The position numbers were made by a program, and so were the translations under genes. 40,418 bases of DNA from contig JAUSAI010000175.1 in the NCBI GenBank assembly GCA_030652945.1, positions 1 through 40,418 of the forward strand, written 5' to 3'. A model generated the notes under the pieces. The model worked only from the letters and a program-made list of their open reading frames with translations. It did not search any database and was not told the DNA's origin. Within the stretch, counting starts at the first letter, position 1; the number at the start of each line of letters is the position of its first letter. This document shows positions 1 to 8,296 of the stretch, one piece after another. Source of the DNA: Caldisericota bacterium (GTDB taxonomy: Bacteria; Caldisericota; Caldisericia; Cryosericales; Cryosericaceae).

Positions 1-22
1 TCAGATGACCCATGGAAGGAAA

Positions 23-1132
23 TCAGAAGCCGCGCGCTGAGCCCTTTCGCAGAATGGCCGGCAGCTCCACATCTTCAACTTTGAATTCCTTCAGAATCTT
101 CTTCTCCTGCTCCACCTCGGTTCTCTGAGGCTGCATACCAGATGCGACAACGGTGATGCGAATCTCATCGCTAGCCTCTCCAGCCTGGCCGAGGACTTCG
201 TCGAACGGGTCTGCAAGGCCAAAGATAATCTTGGCATCCTTGGAGGCCTCGGACTGAATCGCAGTAGAAATCGTGTCCATCTCTTCCATGGAGATCTCGT
301 GGCCAATAACGTTGTAGATAAGACCTGTGGCGCCCTTCATCGAGTACTCGAGAAGCTCATAGTTCGTCGCAGCACGAATTGCCTTGGAGGCCCGTTCATC
401 GCCTCTCCCGCTTCCCATGCCAATCCAGATGCTGCCGTCGGCTCCGTCCGGCAATTCCGTCGTGGCATTCGAGGTAAGCACATTCTTGAGATCCGCGAAG
501 TCAAGGTTGATGATGCCGGGGGTCCGTATGAGCTCTGTAATGCCTTGGACAGCCTTCTTCAGGACTTCGTCGGCCCTCCGGAAGGCATTTGAAATGGTGA
601 TCTTGCCTTCTTCCAGCTTGAACAATCGCTGATTTGGGATAACAACCAGACCATCCACCGTATCCCGAAGTTCCCGGATACCGTCCGCGGCAACTCTTGC
701 CCGCTGTGGCCCCTCGAAATTGAAGGGTTTCGTGACAATCGCCACGGTCAGAATTCCAAGCTCTCGAGCTACTTTGGCAACAATCGGCGAAGCACCTGTG
801 CCAGTTCCGCCACCCATTCCTGCTGTGATGAAGAGCAGAGAAGCCCCGGTTACCGATTCCTTCAGGATCTCCCTGCTCTCTTCTGCTGCCTTTCTTCCGA
901 TCTCAGGGTCGGCACCGGCACCCATGCCTCTGGCGACTTTGGCGCCAATCTGCACCCTGCTCTCAGCTTTGCTGTAGCGCAGGACCTGCGTGTCAGTATT
1001 GATCGTTACGAAGTCCACCCCAGTGGGGAAATCCCCGACCATACGATTGATGGCATTGCCTCCGCCACCGCCGATACCTACAACCTTTATGCTTACGTTG
1101 GAACTTCCCCAAGGATCGAGTCTGTCATCCAT
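23..1132 (-). CDS. ftsZ: Cell division protein FtsZ
   Basis: FtsZ is the tubulin-like GTPase that forms the cytoplasmic Z-ring. The 369-residue product has the nucleotide loop GGGTGTG at residues 107-113 and the T7 catalytic loop NLDFAD at 209-214, with N209, D211 and D214. The C-terminal peptide VELPAILRK, near 355-363, resembles the conserved tail that binds FtsA and other partners. The start is well supported: GGAGGAG lies about 8 bases before the ATG. It is the last gene of the division cluster in the window, 29 bases after ftsA. The linker between the globular core (ending near 333) and the tail peptide is only about 20 residues and is charged, where many FtsZ proteins have 50 or more. 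The stop TGA falls 22 bases from the window edge. Confidence 0.98.
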   Translation of the reverse strand: MDDRLDPWGSSNVSIKVVGIGGGGGNAINRMVGDFPTGVDFVTINTDTQVLRYSKAESRVQIGAKVARGMGAGADPEIGRKAAEESREILKESVTGASLLFITAGMGGGTGTGASPIVAKVARELGILTVAIVTKPFNFEGPQRARVAADGIRELRDTVDGLVVIPNQRLFKLEEGKITISNAFRRADEVLKKAVQGITELIRTPGIINLDFADLKNVLTSNATTELPDGADGSIWIGMGSGRGDERASKAIRAATNYELLEYSMKGATGLIYNVIGHEISMEEMDTISTAIQSEASKDAKIIFGLADPFDEVLGQAGEASDEIRITVVASGMQPQRTEVEQEKKILKEFKVEDVELPAILRKGSARGF

Positions 1133-1161
1133 AGTGGGTTCTCCTCCTCATCCCTGCAGTC

Positions 1162-2394
1162 TTAGTCAAAGAGATCCAGCCCCTTGAACAGGCCGGACAA
1201 CCCCCTGAACGGTCGCCTTCTCTTCTGCGAAGCAGAAGACTCGCCATGGATAGACAGTTCCAGCAGGCCGATGGCCGTAGAGAAACTAGGGCTCCTGAAC
1301 GAACTGAAGACAACGTCGTCGATATTCGGTTGACCCACCCGAGTTCTGAGGCCCGATATCTGAGAGAACTTCTCCGAAATCCTTGCGGCCAGTGCTGTTC
1401 CTCCGGTCAGAACGAGCCCGGCCGGCAGCATGTTGTTGTAGCCGGAATGGACAAGTTCCAGTTTGACCGCCTCGGCAATTTCCTCTACGCGCGACGAGAC
1501 TACTTCGCTTATGTAGGCCTTTGTCGTCGAGAGGACTCCGTCGCCTGACGCTGTCGAATAGCTGATCTGGCTGTCCTGGAAGTCCTTGGCCTCGTCTGCA
1601 TCGACCGCTCCGTAGGCAATTTTGAGCTCTTCCGCTACATTCAGGCTGGTCTTGAGCATCATGGCAAGGTCCATGGTGATGTGGCGGCCGCCAATGGGTA
1701 GCGCCGCAACATAGCCAAGGCTGCCTCCCGCAAAGATCGCCAGATCCGTCGTATCCCCGCCGATGTCGACGCAAGCCACACCGATTTCCTTCTCCTCGGA
1801 CGAGAGAACTGCATCAGCTGAAGCCAGGCCCTCGACGACAAGCCTCTCCACTTTGAGGCCAGACTCGGTGACGCTGCGGCGCAGATTATCCAGAATCGTG
1901 GCTTGTCCAGTTACGATGAAAGCCTCAAACTCAAGCCTGATGCCAGACATGCGCAACGGATCCTTGATACCCTCCTGACCGTCGACAATGTATTGGCGGG
2001 GGATAACGTGAATGATCTCCTGGTTGGGACCAAGCAAGACAGCTCTTGCGGACTCCCAGACGCGATCAACATCGTCCCGCTGTATCTCTCTTCCGGGACG
2101 GGAAATCGTGACAAGTCCACGATTGACCAGGCCGGTGATGTGCGTACCGCCGACATTTACCAGGACTGATGAAACCGTGTAGCTGCTCATGCGTTCGGCC
2201 TCATCACGAGCTCTCTGAATGGCCTGGGTCAACCCTTCCATATCCACGACGACTCCCCGCTTGAGACTACTGCACGGTGCCGTCCCCACTCCAAGAATCG
2301 AGTCCAGCGATTCACCGACTGCCGACGCAATCAGCACCTTGATGCGAGTACTTCCGATGTCAAGCACGCTGACAATACGTTCCTGAGATGCCAT
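1162..2394 (-). CDS. ftsA: Cell division protein FtsA
   Basis: FtsA is the actin-fold ATPase that tethers FtsZ to the membrane and recruits later divisome proteins. With the ATG at 2394 the protein is 410 residues. The phosphate-1 motif DIGSTRIKV is at about 12-20, phosphate-2 DIGGDTTD at 210-217, and the adenosine motif GLVLTGGTALA at 326-336. The C-terminus, about 396-410, is a basic-hydrophobic amphipathic helix rich in G, L, F and K, the usual membrane anchor. A GTG one codon upstream is also open, but AAGGAGG (2399-2405) would leave it a single base of spacing, whereas the ATG has four, so I chose the ATG. Its first base is the last base of the sbp stop (TGATG), implying coupled translation. 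Confidence 0.97.
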   Translation of the reverse strand: MASQERIVSVLDIGSTRIKVLIASAVGESLDSILGVGTAPCSSLKRGVVVDMEGLTQAIQRARDEAERMSSYTVSSVLVNVGGTHITGLVNRGLVTISRPGREIQRDDVDRVWESARAVLLGPNQEIIHVIPRQYIVDGQEGIKDPLRMSGIRLEFEAFIVTGQATILDNLRRSVTESGLKVERLVVEGLASADAVLSSEEKEIGVACVDIGGDTTDLAIFAGGSLGYVAALPIGGRHITMDLAMMLKTSLNVAEELKIAYGAVDADEAKDFQDSQISYSTASGDGVLSTTKAYISEVVSSRVEEIAEAVKLELVHSGYNNMLPAGLVLTGGTALAARISEKFSQISGLRTRVGQPNIDDVVFSSFRSPSFSTAIGLLELSIHGESSASQKRRRPFRGLSGLFKGLDLFD

Positions 2395-2735
2395 CACGCC
2401 TCCTTCTTCAGAAGCACGCGCCGGATAATCGCGATATTCTGATATATCCTGCTGCCAAATACGATGACTGCCGCCAAGTACAAGTCTATGCCCAACTGGT
2501 CTCCGAGAAAGCCAAGGAGTGCAGCAACAAGGCTGTTGATGAGAAACCCGGAAAAGAACACAGTTGCGTCAAAGGAGTCCTTTAGATAGCCCTTGATTCC
2601 TCCCAGAATGGAATCCACACCAGCCAGAAGAGCCAGTGCAACATATTTCGAGTACACGGCCGGAATATGTACTGGACGAAGGATGCCAACGGCTATGCCA
2701 AGCACCAGCCCGCTCACAGTAATAATGCCGACCAT
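2394..2735 (-). CDS. sbp: Small basic membrane protein Sbp (DUF1290)
   Basis: This small integral membrane protein is of unknown biochemical role. It is the Sbp family member found just before ftsA in Bacillus-type division clusters. The 113 residues give about four hydrophobic segments (about 3-19, 31-48, 59-79 and 85-95) and a basic C-terminal tail (IIRRVLLKK). The family patterns LVLGIAVG and DLYLAAV followed by RIYQNIAIIRR are visible. I start at the ATG at 2735. The longer reading from GTG at 2762 has no ribosome site, overlaps the previous gene, and its extra codons contain the AAGGGAGGG (2748-2756) that would serve the ATG, though at a long 12-base spacing. The stop overlaps the ftsA start. 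Confidence 0.9.
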   Translation of the reverse strand: MVGIITVSGLVLGIAVGILRPVHIPAVYSKYVALALLAGVDSILGGIKGYLKDSFDATVFFSGFLINSLVAALLGFLGDQLGIDLYLAAVIVFGSRIYQNIAIIRRVLLKKEA

Positions 2736-2754
2736 ATAGGTATTCTTCCCTCCC

Positions 2755-3426
2755 TTAATCACTTATCCGGAGCAGATCGACTTTCTGGACTATAGCACCA
2801 ATGCGGCGGAGGTTCAACAAGTCCAGAGCACCTCCAGGAAACGACAGGCCCTTTGCCATGTCCTCGGCATCGCCGATTGCTTCGATGGTGAGGGGCATGT
2901 GTGTTGCGGCAGATCCTATGCGAACGGTGAGGCCGGCTCTGTAGAGCGCCGTCGTGTCGCGCAGCCGGATACCGTTGATGGTCATAACTTCAGCTCCGGA
3001 GGCCCAAAGATCGTTCACCAGCAACAGCAGGTCTTCGTCGGCAAGGATCGATGGGCTTGCTCCTGACGACTCCTCCCGAATCACGACACGGACTCCGGGG
3101 CCGACGAGAGTACCGCCGCCAACCTGCTCCTCGAGGGATACGGTCTCCTTCTTCAGCTGCAGTATCTGGGCATCAACGTCATCCGCCGCTTCTGCGTACG
3201 CCGAAAGCTTCTGCGAAAGGTCACTCTCCACTGTCAGCAATTCGTCCTTGCGCTGCTGAAGATCCTTGATGACACGGACAAGGTCCGCAGGATTCTGGTT
3301 CTGATACGTCATCTTCATCTCCTGAATGATCCTTGCCTGACCAGGCAGGAAAAGCCCAATGAAGAAGCTGACCACAAGAAACATCAGGAGGGCAACGCGG
3401 ATTGGTGGATTGGCGAGGGGTTTCAT
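2755..3426 (-). CDS. DUF881 family membrane-anchored coiled-coil protein (first of a pair next to sbp)
   Basis: The 223-residue protein has a short cytoplasmic N-terminus, one membrane helix at about 11-27 and an extracytoplasmic portion. That portion starts with a predicted coiled coil (about 45-100, rich in K, E, Q and L heptads) and continues with a DUF881 domain (GPGVRVVIRE, then LLLLVNDLWASGAE, then INGIRL). Bacillus subtilis YlxX/YlxW occupy the same place between divIB and sbp; their function is not established. The ATG at 3426 overlaps the previous stop as ATGA and has GGAGAG just upstream. The 27 extra codons upstream of it have no ribosome site and overlap the neighbour. A role at the septal membrane is inferred from context only. 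Confidence 0.88.
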   Translation of the reverse strand: MKPLANPPIRVALLMFLVVSFFIGLFLPGQARIIQEMKMTYQNQNPADLVRVIKDLQQRKDELLTVESDLSQKLSAYAEAADDVDAQILQLKKETVSLEEQVGGGTLVGPGVRVVIREESSGASPSILADEDLLLLVNDLWASGAEVMTINGIRLRDTTALYRAGLTVRIGSAATHMPLTIEAIGDAEDMAKGLSFPGGALDLLNLRRIGAIVQKVDLLRISD

Positions 3427-4157
3427 GGCTCTCCGTGGGCATAGCTGAATGGGGAGGCGCTCAGGGATGCTGGTACGAGAAGCGAGAGGTTCTTCTCGAG
3501 GGAGCACGTGATGCCAAATCGATCCTGATAGTTCTCAAGAACCCGGAAGAACACGTCCTGCCGAATGCCTTCCGAGAGAATTTCCGGATTCCCCAAGGCA
3601 GTAATGACATATGGTGGAGACATCTTGCTCGAGTTGACAAGTATTATCGGGCCGGCACACACGATAGCGCTACTGGCTAGAATGCGCTGTTCGTTGATAG
3701 CAATAGCGGTCGCTCCGTAGCGGCGCATAAGATTGATGATACTGCGCAGGTAGTTGTCGTGTATGAGGAAGTAATTCGGGTCGTCGGACAGTGTTGGAGT
3801 CTTGGCGCTATCGTCAAGAGTGACGACGACGCCAGCACCGGCATCGTCTGTCATGCCCGCCCTGGTCCTGAGTTCTCCCAAACGCCGGGTCAGTTCCCGG
3901 ACCTGGGCATTCACTGCCCCTCCGCGTATTTCCAGTGACGCTGTCTCGTCTCGCAGTTGTAGGATCCCCTGAGCAGTCTTCTCGTTCTCCACCTCGAGCC
4001 CCTTCATGATTTCGACCAATTCGACGTTCTGTGCTGGTGCGATGTACGCTTTGTTCAGGTTGGGTTCGAACTGGCTCACCAGGAGGTAGCCGAATCCCCC
4101 AGCGAGCACGAGAAGTGCTGCCAGAAAAGGTGTTGTGCGGCGTCCCGCAGTACTCAC
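3423..4157 (-). CDS. DUF881 family membrane-anchored coiled-coil protein (second of a pair)
   Basis: This is the 244-residue paralogue of the next gene, with the same layout. It has a signal-anchor helix at about 9-27, a heptad-rich stretch at about 45-97, then the DUF881 fold. Recognisable blocks are GAGVVVTLDD, IHDNYLRSIINLMRRYGA and AINEQRI, matching the family's 'valid vector, then new Ng-R' pattern. It starts with GTG at 4157, overlapping the ftsQ-like stop as GTGA, with CGGAG about 6 bases upstream. The tandem pair sits between ftsQ and sbp, as in Bacillus. No enzymatic motif is visible, and the likely role is structural or scaffolding at the membrane (inference). The C-terminal 30 residues are less conserved-looking than the first domain. 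Confidence 0.88.
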   Translation of the reverse strand: MSTAGRRTTPFLAALLVLAGGFGYLLVSQFEPNLNKAYIAPAQNVELVEIMKGLEVENEKTAQGILQLRDETASLEIRGGAVNAQVRELTRRLGELRTRAGMTDDAGAGVVVTLDDSAKTPTLSDDPNYFLIHDNYLRSIINLMRRYGATAIAINEQRILASSAIVCAGPIILVNSSKMSPPYVITALGNPEILSEGIRQDVFFRVLENYQDRFGITCSLEKNLSLLVPASLSASPFSYAHGEP

Positions 4158-4831
4158 GGTGTCTCCGGAATGACTGCCTGCCCTGCGAAGCGAAGATCGA
4201 CAGTAACTGCCCGAGTCTTGAAAGCAGCCATGTCGACAACAGCCAGCGCGCGCCGAATCTTGGACGAGCTCTCAGAGGCATCGCCGAAGATCAGCGTCTT
4301 CCCGTCCTTCAGCTCTACCACCATCCCCGTGTCGGCAACCATCGCAATCCGCGCTATGTTGAGGACGCTACGGTGCGTGAGCAGATCGCGACACAGATCC
4401 CCATACATCAGGCACGCGCCAAGGAAGCTTGAGGCGGAGGTCGGGAATCCGTTCACGTCCAGAACCGCCCAGGCAGAATCGACTTCCGTCACCGAGAATG
4501 CTCGGTTCCATTTCAAGAAGACGACAGCGGTCATCGTGTTCTGTCGAATGGCGATGTCGGGCGCTCCCACGGCGACCCGGATGGTGGCATTCCATGGGTA
4601 TGCGCGCCTTATCTGGCTGATGGTGGCCGGCAGGCCATCGAAACGATCTGTCAGAAACGATGGCAGCAGGAGGACCAATCCTCGCACGTCAGCCTGGTCC
4701 CAGCTTTGTCGAACGATCGCGTCTACCGAAGGCTCTGCAACCAGCTGAACATTTGAGGCGGGCACGGTGAAGCAGTAGCCGGACACGAGGATCAACGAGA
4801 GTGCGAGAGCTCCGCAGAGGGTTTTCCGCAT
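4154..4831 (-). CDS. ftsQ: FtsQ/DivIB-like cell division protein
   Basis: FtsQ/DivIB is a bitopic membrane protein of the FtsQ-FtsL-FtsB divisome subcomplex. The 225-residue product has a signal-anchor helix at about 6-22, a POTRA-like portion at about 27-98, and ends in VDLRFAGQAVI, the hallmark final strand of the FtsQ domain. Sequence identity to any particular FtsQ looks low, so the call rests on layout, ending motif and position between murB and the DUF881 pair. I chose the ATG at 4831. A GTG six codons upstream is open but has no ribosome site. The ATG itself has only a weak GCGGAA. The stop overlaps the next gene's GTG. Confidence 0.85.
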   Translation of the reverse strand: MRKTLCGALALSLILVSGYCFTVPASNVQLVAEPSVDAIVRQSWDQADVRGLVLLLPSFLTDRFDGLPATISQIRRAYPWNATIRVAVGAPDIAIRQNTMTAVVFLKWNRAFSVTEVDSAWAVLDVNGFPTSASSFLGACLMYGDLCRDLLTHRSVLNIARIAMVADTGMVVELKDGKTLIFGDASESSSKIRRALAVVDMAAFKTRAVTVDLRFAGQAVIPETP

Positions 4832-4864
4832 AGTTCCGCTACGTCGCACCGCGGGAACGGATAC

Positions 4865-5776
4865 TCACGAGAAATCTCCAACCAGCCGGATTTCAGGAGT
4901 CAGCCGTATGTTGAACTTATCGTAGACGCGCTGAACAACGATATCCATGAGCCTGATGACGTCTGCGGCGGTGGCATCGCCCAGGTTCAGGATGAAGTTC
5001 GCGTGCTTGGGCGAGACCTGTGCACCGCCTACCTGCAGACCCTTGCAGCCCGCTTCTTCGATCAGCTTCCCGGCATAAGTCGTAGGTGGGTTCATGAAGA
5101 CGCTGCCGGCATTTGGATACTCCCACGACTGTTTCGCGCGCTTCTCCGTCCTGACGCGTTCGGCAGTCGCTCTAATCAGTGTCTGATCCCCTGGGTCCAA
5201 GTCAAACGCGGCACCGAGAATGATCGCTCCACTCTCCTGGAACTCACTGTAGCGGTAGTCGAAATCGATCTCCTCGTGCCGTTTCACGACATGTTCCAGT
5301 TTGCGATCGAGCAATTCCACGTATGCAAGATGAGTGCTGATGGCTTGAGAGAACGAGCCGGCATTCATATACACTGCACCGCCAACCGTTCCAGGGATTC
5401 CAGTGAGGTACTCAAGTCCCTCCAGACTGCGCACCACGGCGAACTCGAGCAACGAGGCAAGAGGAGTGGCAGCTTTCACCAACACCAATCCTTCTTCCAT
5501 AGCCGGCCGACGAGACGGCTCAAGCAAACGAATGACGATTCCCTGGACTCCTGAGTCCGACACCAGGACGTTGGTGCCGTTGCCTAGAATCGTCGTAGGG
5601 ATACCTAGTCTGCGCGCGGCTCTGACGGCGCACACGAGATCCCCCTCATCTTCTGGCGTGTAGAGGATCTCCGCCGGTCCGCCGATGCGGAATGAAGTGT
5701 ATGAGGAGAGGGGTTCTTGCTCGATGACATTGACGGCTACGCGCCTGCGAAATTTCTCAACGACCGAGTCAACCAT
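4865..5776 (-). CDS. murB: UDP-N-acetylenolpyruvoylglucosamine reductase MurB
   Basis: MurB uses NADPH and bound FAD to reduce UDP-GlcNAc-enolpyruvate to UDP-MurNAc in the cytoplasm, the second committed step of peptidoglycan precursor synthesis. The 303-residue protein has FAD-binding blocks GNGTNVLV (65-72) and GIPGTVGGAV (126-135). The catalytic serine lies in GSVFMNP (S225), and the conserved acid is E295 in LTPE. The compact C-terminal domain lacks the long tyrosine loop of the E. coli enzyme, so it looks like a type II (Gram-positive-like) MurB. AGGAG lies about 9 bases before the ATG. It follows murC after a 44-base gap. Confidence 0.97.
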   Translation of the reverse strand: MVDSVVEKFRRRVAVNVIEQEPLSSYTSFRIGGPAEILYTPEDEGDLVCAVRAARRLGIPTTILGNGTNVLVSDSGVQGIVIRLLEPSRRPAMEEGLVLVKAATPLASLLEFAVVRSLEGLEYLTGIPGTVGGAVYMNAGSFSQAISTHLAYVELLDRKLEHVVKRHEEIDFDYRYSEFQESGAIILGAAFDLDPGDQTLIRATAERVRTEKRAKQSWEYPNAGSVFMNPPTTYAGKLIEEAGCKGLQVGGAQVSPKHANFILNLGDATAADVIRLMDIVVQRVYDKFNIRLTPEIRLVGDFS

Positions 5777-5820
5777 CAGTTCGTCTCCTGCTCACCGTCT
5801 TGCGGGGATATCAGCTGAGA

Positions 5821-7239
5821 TCATTGTACCGCGATGTCCCCTGTCAGCAAGCCGCAGAAGTGCCAGGCAAGTTCGTTGACATCACCCGGCCCCATGAATG
5901 TCACGACATCGCCCGGTTCGACTTGCGCCAGCAGCCACTTGAGAGTGCTATCGCGGCTCATGGACTCTGCCAGTTTCGATCCCACGGTTTGTCGTACGAC
6001 CGTCCTGAGGCTCCTGTTCAGATCATCGACATCTCGAACCTGTTCGCCCGCCGCATAAATTGGAAGCAGCACCAGGAGTCCTGCCTCCGCTACCGCTCGG
6101 CCATAGTCTTCGAGCCGCGCGGTGACACGCGAATACCGATGTGGCTGCAGCACCAGTACGATTCTCCTCTGCTTGTAGCGGGCTCTCAGCGCCCGCATCG
6201 ATGCTGCAATCTCGGTGGGATGGTCGGCGTGGTCCGATACTACCGCCACGTTGCGAGCCTCCCCGATCTGTTGCAGGCGCCGTTCCATTCCGGGAAAGCG
6301 CGAAGCATGTCGGAGGGCCGTCGAGAAGTCCATTCCCAAGGCGGAGCAGGAAAGGCAGGCTGCGACTGCATCAAGATACGTCTTCTCGTCGCCTCTCTCC
6401 ATGGCGAAGAGCGTGTCTCTCCCCTCGTAGATGACCCGGCAAACGTTGGCCAATTCATCGTACGACACCATCGCGTCCGCATTCGTGCTCCCGTAGAGAA
6501 TGCGTAGAGGGATACGGTCCACCAGGCGTGCAACCTCTCCATCATCCGAAAAGCCGATCAGTACTCCCCCGCGGTCGCGACAGCCGATGGCGAACCGCTC
6601 GAACGCTCTGACAAGTCCTTCAAAACTGTTGTTGTAAGCGCCGAGGTGATCTCTGTCGATGTTGGTGATGACGGCAACGTCAGGAACCAGCCTTAGAAAT
6701 GAAGTGTCTGACTCATCGGTCTCGACTACCAGCAGCGGCTTGCCGGCGACTTGATGGGCATTCTGCAAGTCGGGTGGGAAATACGTGTCGAAGCCCAGGA
6801 TTCTTCCGCCCACGTAGATGGTCGGTTCCCACCCCGCTGCCTCCAGCACAAAGCCCAATATGCCAGTCGTAGTCGTCTTTCCGTGGGTCCCCGCTACAGC
6901 AATGACGTAGTAATCCCGGGCGATGGCTTCCAGAACGTCGACGCGATGAAACTCCTGCAAACCCAGTTCGCGTGCCCGCTTTCGGAGCTGGTGACTCTCC
7001 GATATGGCAGTAGAATACACGAGCGTGTCTCCGCCCTGCAGCGAGGCCAGGCCAGATGCTTCGTCCATTACGACTACCCCCGCTGCCCGAAGACTACGGG
7101 CTGCAGTGCCTTCGATCGAAGCGTCCGATCCTCGAACCTCACATCCTCTGCTGTGAAGCAGGAGGGCAAGAGGGCACATTCCCATTCCGCAGATCCCGGC
7201 GACGAAGTATCTCGTGCTCTCCAGTGCCTCACTATGCAT
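5821..7239 (-). CDS. murC: UDP-N-acetylmuramate--L-alanine ligase MurC (divergent)
   Basis: MurC adds L-alanine to UDP-MurNAc using ATP. The 472-residue protein has the N-terminal Rossmann portion, the ATP loop GTHGKTT at 117-123, DESDTSF, TNIDRDHL, and the C-terminal block LQPHRYSR. Three normally strict family motifs are altered. The first loop reads GICGMGM instead of GIGGxGM, EADES is ETDES, and the DDYGHHPTE-type signature of domain 3 is SDHADHPTE. The start ATG at 7239 overlaps the murG stop by eight bases, with GAGGA about 9 bases upstream. It is the only MurC candidate in the cluster. The MurC-like recycling ligase Mpl is an alternative, but position between murG and murB favours MurC. 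Confidence 0.92.
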   Translation of the reverse strand: MHSEALESTRYFVAGICGMGMCPLALLLHSRGCEVRGSDASIEGTAARSLRAAGVVVMDEASGLASLQGGDTLVYSTAISESHQLRKRARELGLQEFHRVDVLEAIARDYYVIAVAGTHGKTTTTGILGFVLEAAGWEPTIYVGGRILGFDTYFPPDLQNAHQVAGKPLLVVETDESDTSFLRLVPDVAVITNIDRDHLGAYNNSFEGLVRAFERFAIGCRDRGGVLIGFSDDGEVARLVDRIPLRILYGSTNADAMVSYDELANVCRVIYEGRDTLFAMERGDEKTYLDAVAACLSCSALGMDFSTALRHASRFPGMERRLQQIGEARNVAVVSDHADHPTEIAASMRALRARYKQRRIVLVLQPHRYSRVTARLEDYGRAVAEAGLLVLLPIYAAGEQVRDVDDLNRSLRTVVRQTVGSKLAESMSRDSTLKWLLAQVEPGDVVTFMGPGDVNELAWHFCGLLTGDIAVQ

Positions 7240-8296
7240 CGGAGATGTCCTCTTCTATGAGTTGGCATATGACCTGCGCCGCATCCTGACTGAACACGCC
7301 CGCAGGGTCTGCGGGGAAAATTGGGGGCTCATCGAGACGGCGCTGCAATTCCACCATGAAGTCGTCGAATCGAAAGTCACTCTGCTCAAGACGCTTGCCC
7401 AGCCCCAACTGTTCGATGAAGGCTGCATTCCTCGATTGATGGTGTCCCACCGCATCGGGGAACGGTATGCAGAACACATAGATCCCTCCGACGACAAGTT
7501 CTGTCAGGGCCAGAGCGCCGCCGCGAGAGACGGCAAGCCTGGCATCGGCGTAGAGCCGCTCCATGTGCTCCTCATAGCTCAGCACAACCACAGTGACATG
7601 CCTTGGATGGAGTCGGCTAACCAACCCTGCGACCCTCTCATAGTCGTCTTCGCCCGTCACAATGCTGATTCCGATTTCGGTCTCCTGTCGCTCCAGCACC
7701 TCGAGCACACGCAGAAACAGGTCATTGATGAACACTGCCCCGCCACTGCCACCGAGGAAGAGGAGCGACGTGCGATCCGTCCGGTGCCGGGACTCTCGCA
7801 AAGCTGCATACATGTCGGAGCGAAGCGGGTTGCCGGTTACGAGAAAGCGTGCGCTTCTTGACCCGGTGATGGGAAAGCCGAGAAACACTCGTCGGGCGGC
7901 CAGTGAGAAAAGGCGATTCGCACGACCCATGACAGAATTCTGCTCGAGGAGATACACCGGTACTCCGCTGGACAAGGCTGCAAGTATCGCCGGGGCGGAG
8001 ACATAGCCGCCCGTACCCACCAGGATCTGCGGTCGAGTCAAGCGAATGAGCGCTCGAGCGGCGCGAATACCGCGAATCGTCGCAGAGAAGAAGCGTCCGA
8101 GACGCCGTGGGGTGAATATGAGAGGCGCCGAATCAATAGTGCACACATCCAGTCCATACGTGCGGTACACGCGCTCCTCCAGACTGTCGGCGCGAGCAAG
8201 CATGGTAACGGACCCCGTCTCCTTGAGCCGCTGCGCAAGGGAGAGTGCGGGGTAGATGTGCCCCCCAGTCCCTCCGCCAGCAACGATAGCCTTCAC
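7232..8296 (-). CDS. murG: UDP-GlcNAc:undecaprenyl-PP-MurNAc-pentapeptide GlcNAc transferase MurG
   Basis: MurG is the peripheral membrane GT-B glycosyltransferase that converts lipid I to lipid II on the cytoplasmic face. The 354-residue protein starts with the nucleotide-sugar loop GGGTGGH (7-13). It then shows GTGGYVSAP, the acceptor-side block LLEQNSVMGRANR, and the donor-site block SRGGALALTEL with HHQSRNA further on. The GTG start overlaps the ftsW stop as GTGA, with GGAGAG about 7 bases upstream, so translation is probably coupled to ftsW. The donor block reads SRGGA where SRAGA is commoner, a mild variation. Length is normal for the family. Confidence 0.97.
   Translation of the reverse strand: MKAIVAGGGTGGHIYPALSLAQRLKETGSVTMLARADSLEERVYRTYGLDVCTIDSAPLIFTPRRLGRFFSATIRGIRAARALIRLTRPQILVGTGGYVSAPAILAALSSGVPVYLLEQNSVMGRANRLFSLAARRVFLGFPITGSRSARFLVTGNPLRSDMYAALRESRHRTDRTSLLFLGGSGGAVFINDLFLRVLEVLERQETEIGISIVTGEDDYERVAGLVSRLHPRHVTVVVLSYEEHMERLYADARLAVSRGGALALTELVVGGIYVFCIPFPDAVGHHQSRNAAFIEQLGLGKRLEQSDFRFDDFMVELQRRLDEPPIFPADPAGVFSQDAAQVICQLIEEDISDA

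Noticed and set aside
1-13. Possible start of a further minus-strand gene after ftsZ (ATG at 13)
   Set aside because: Four codons before the window edge and no ribosome site; cannot be supported.
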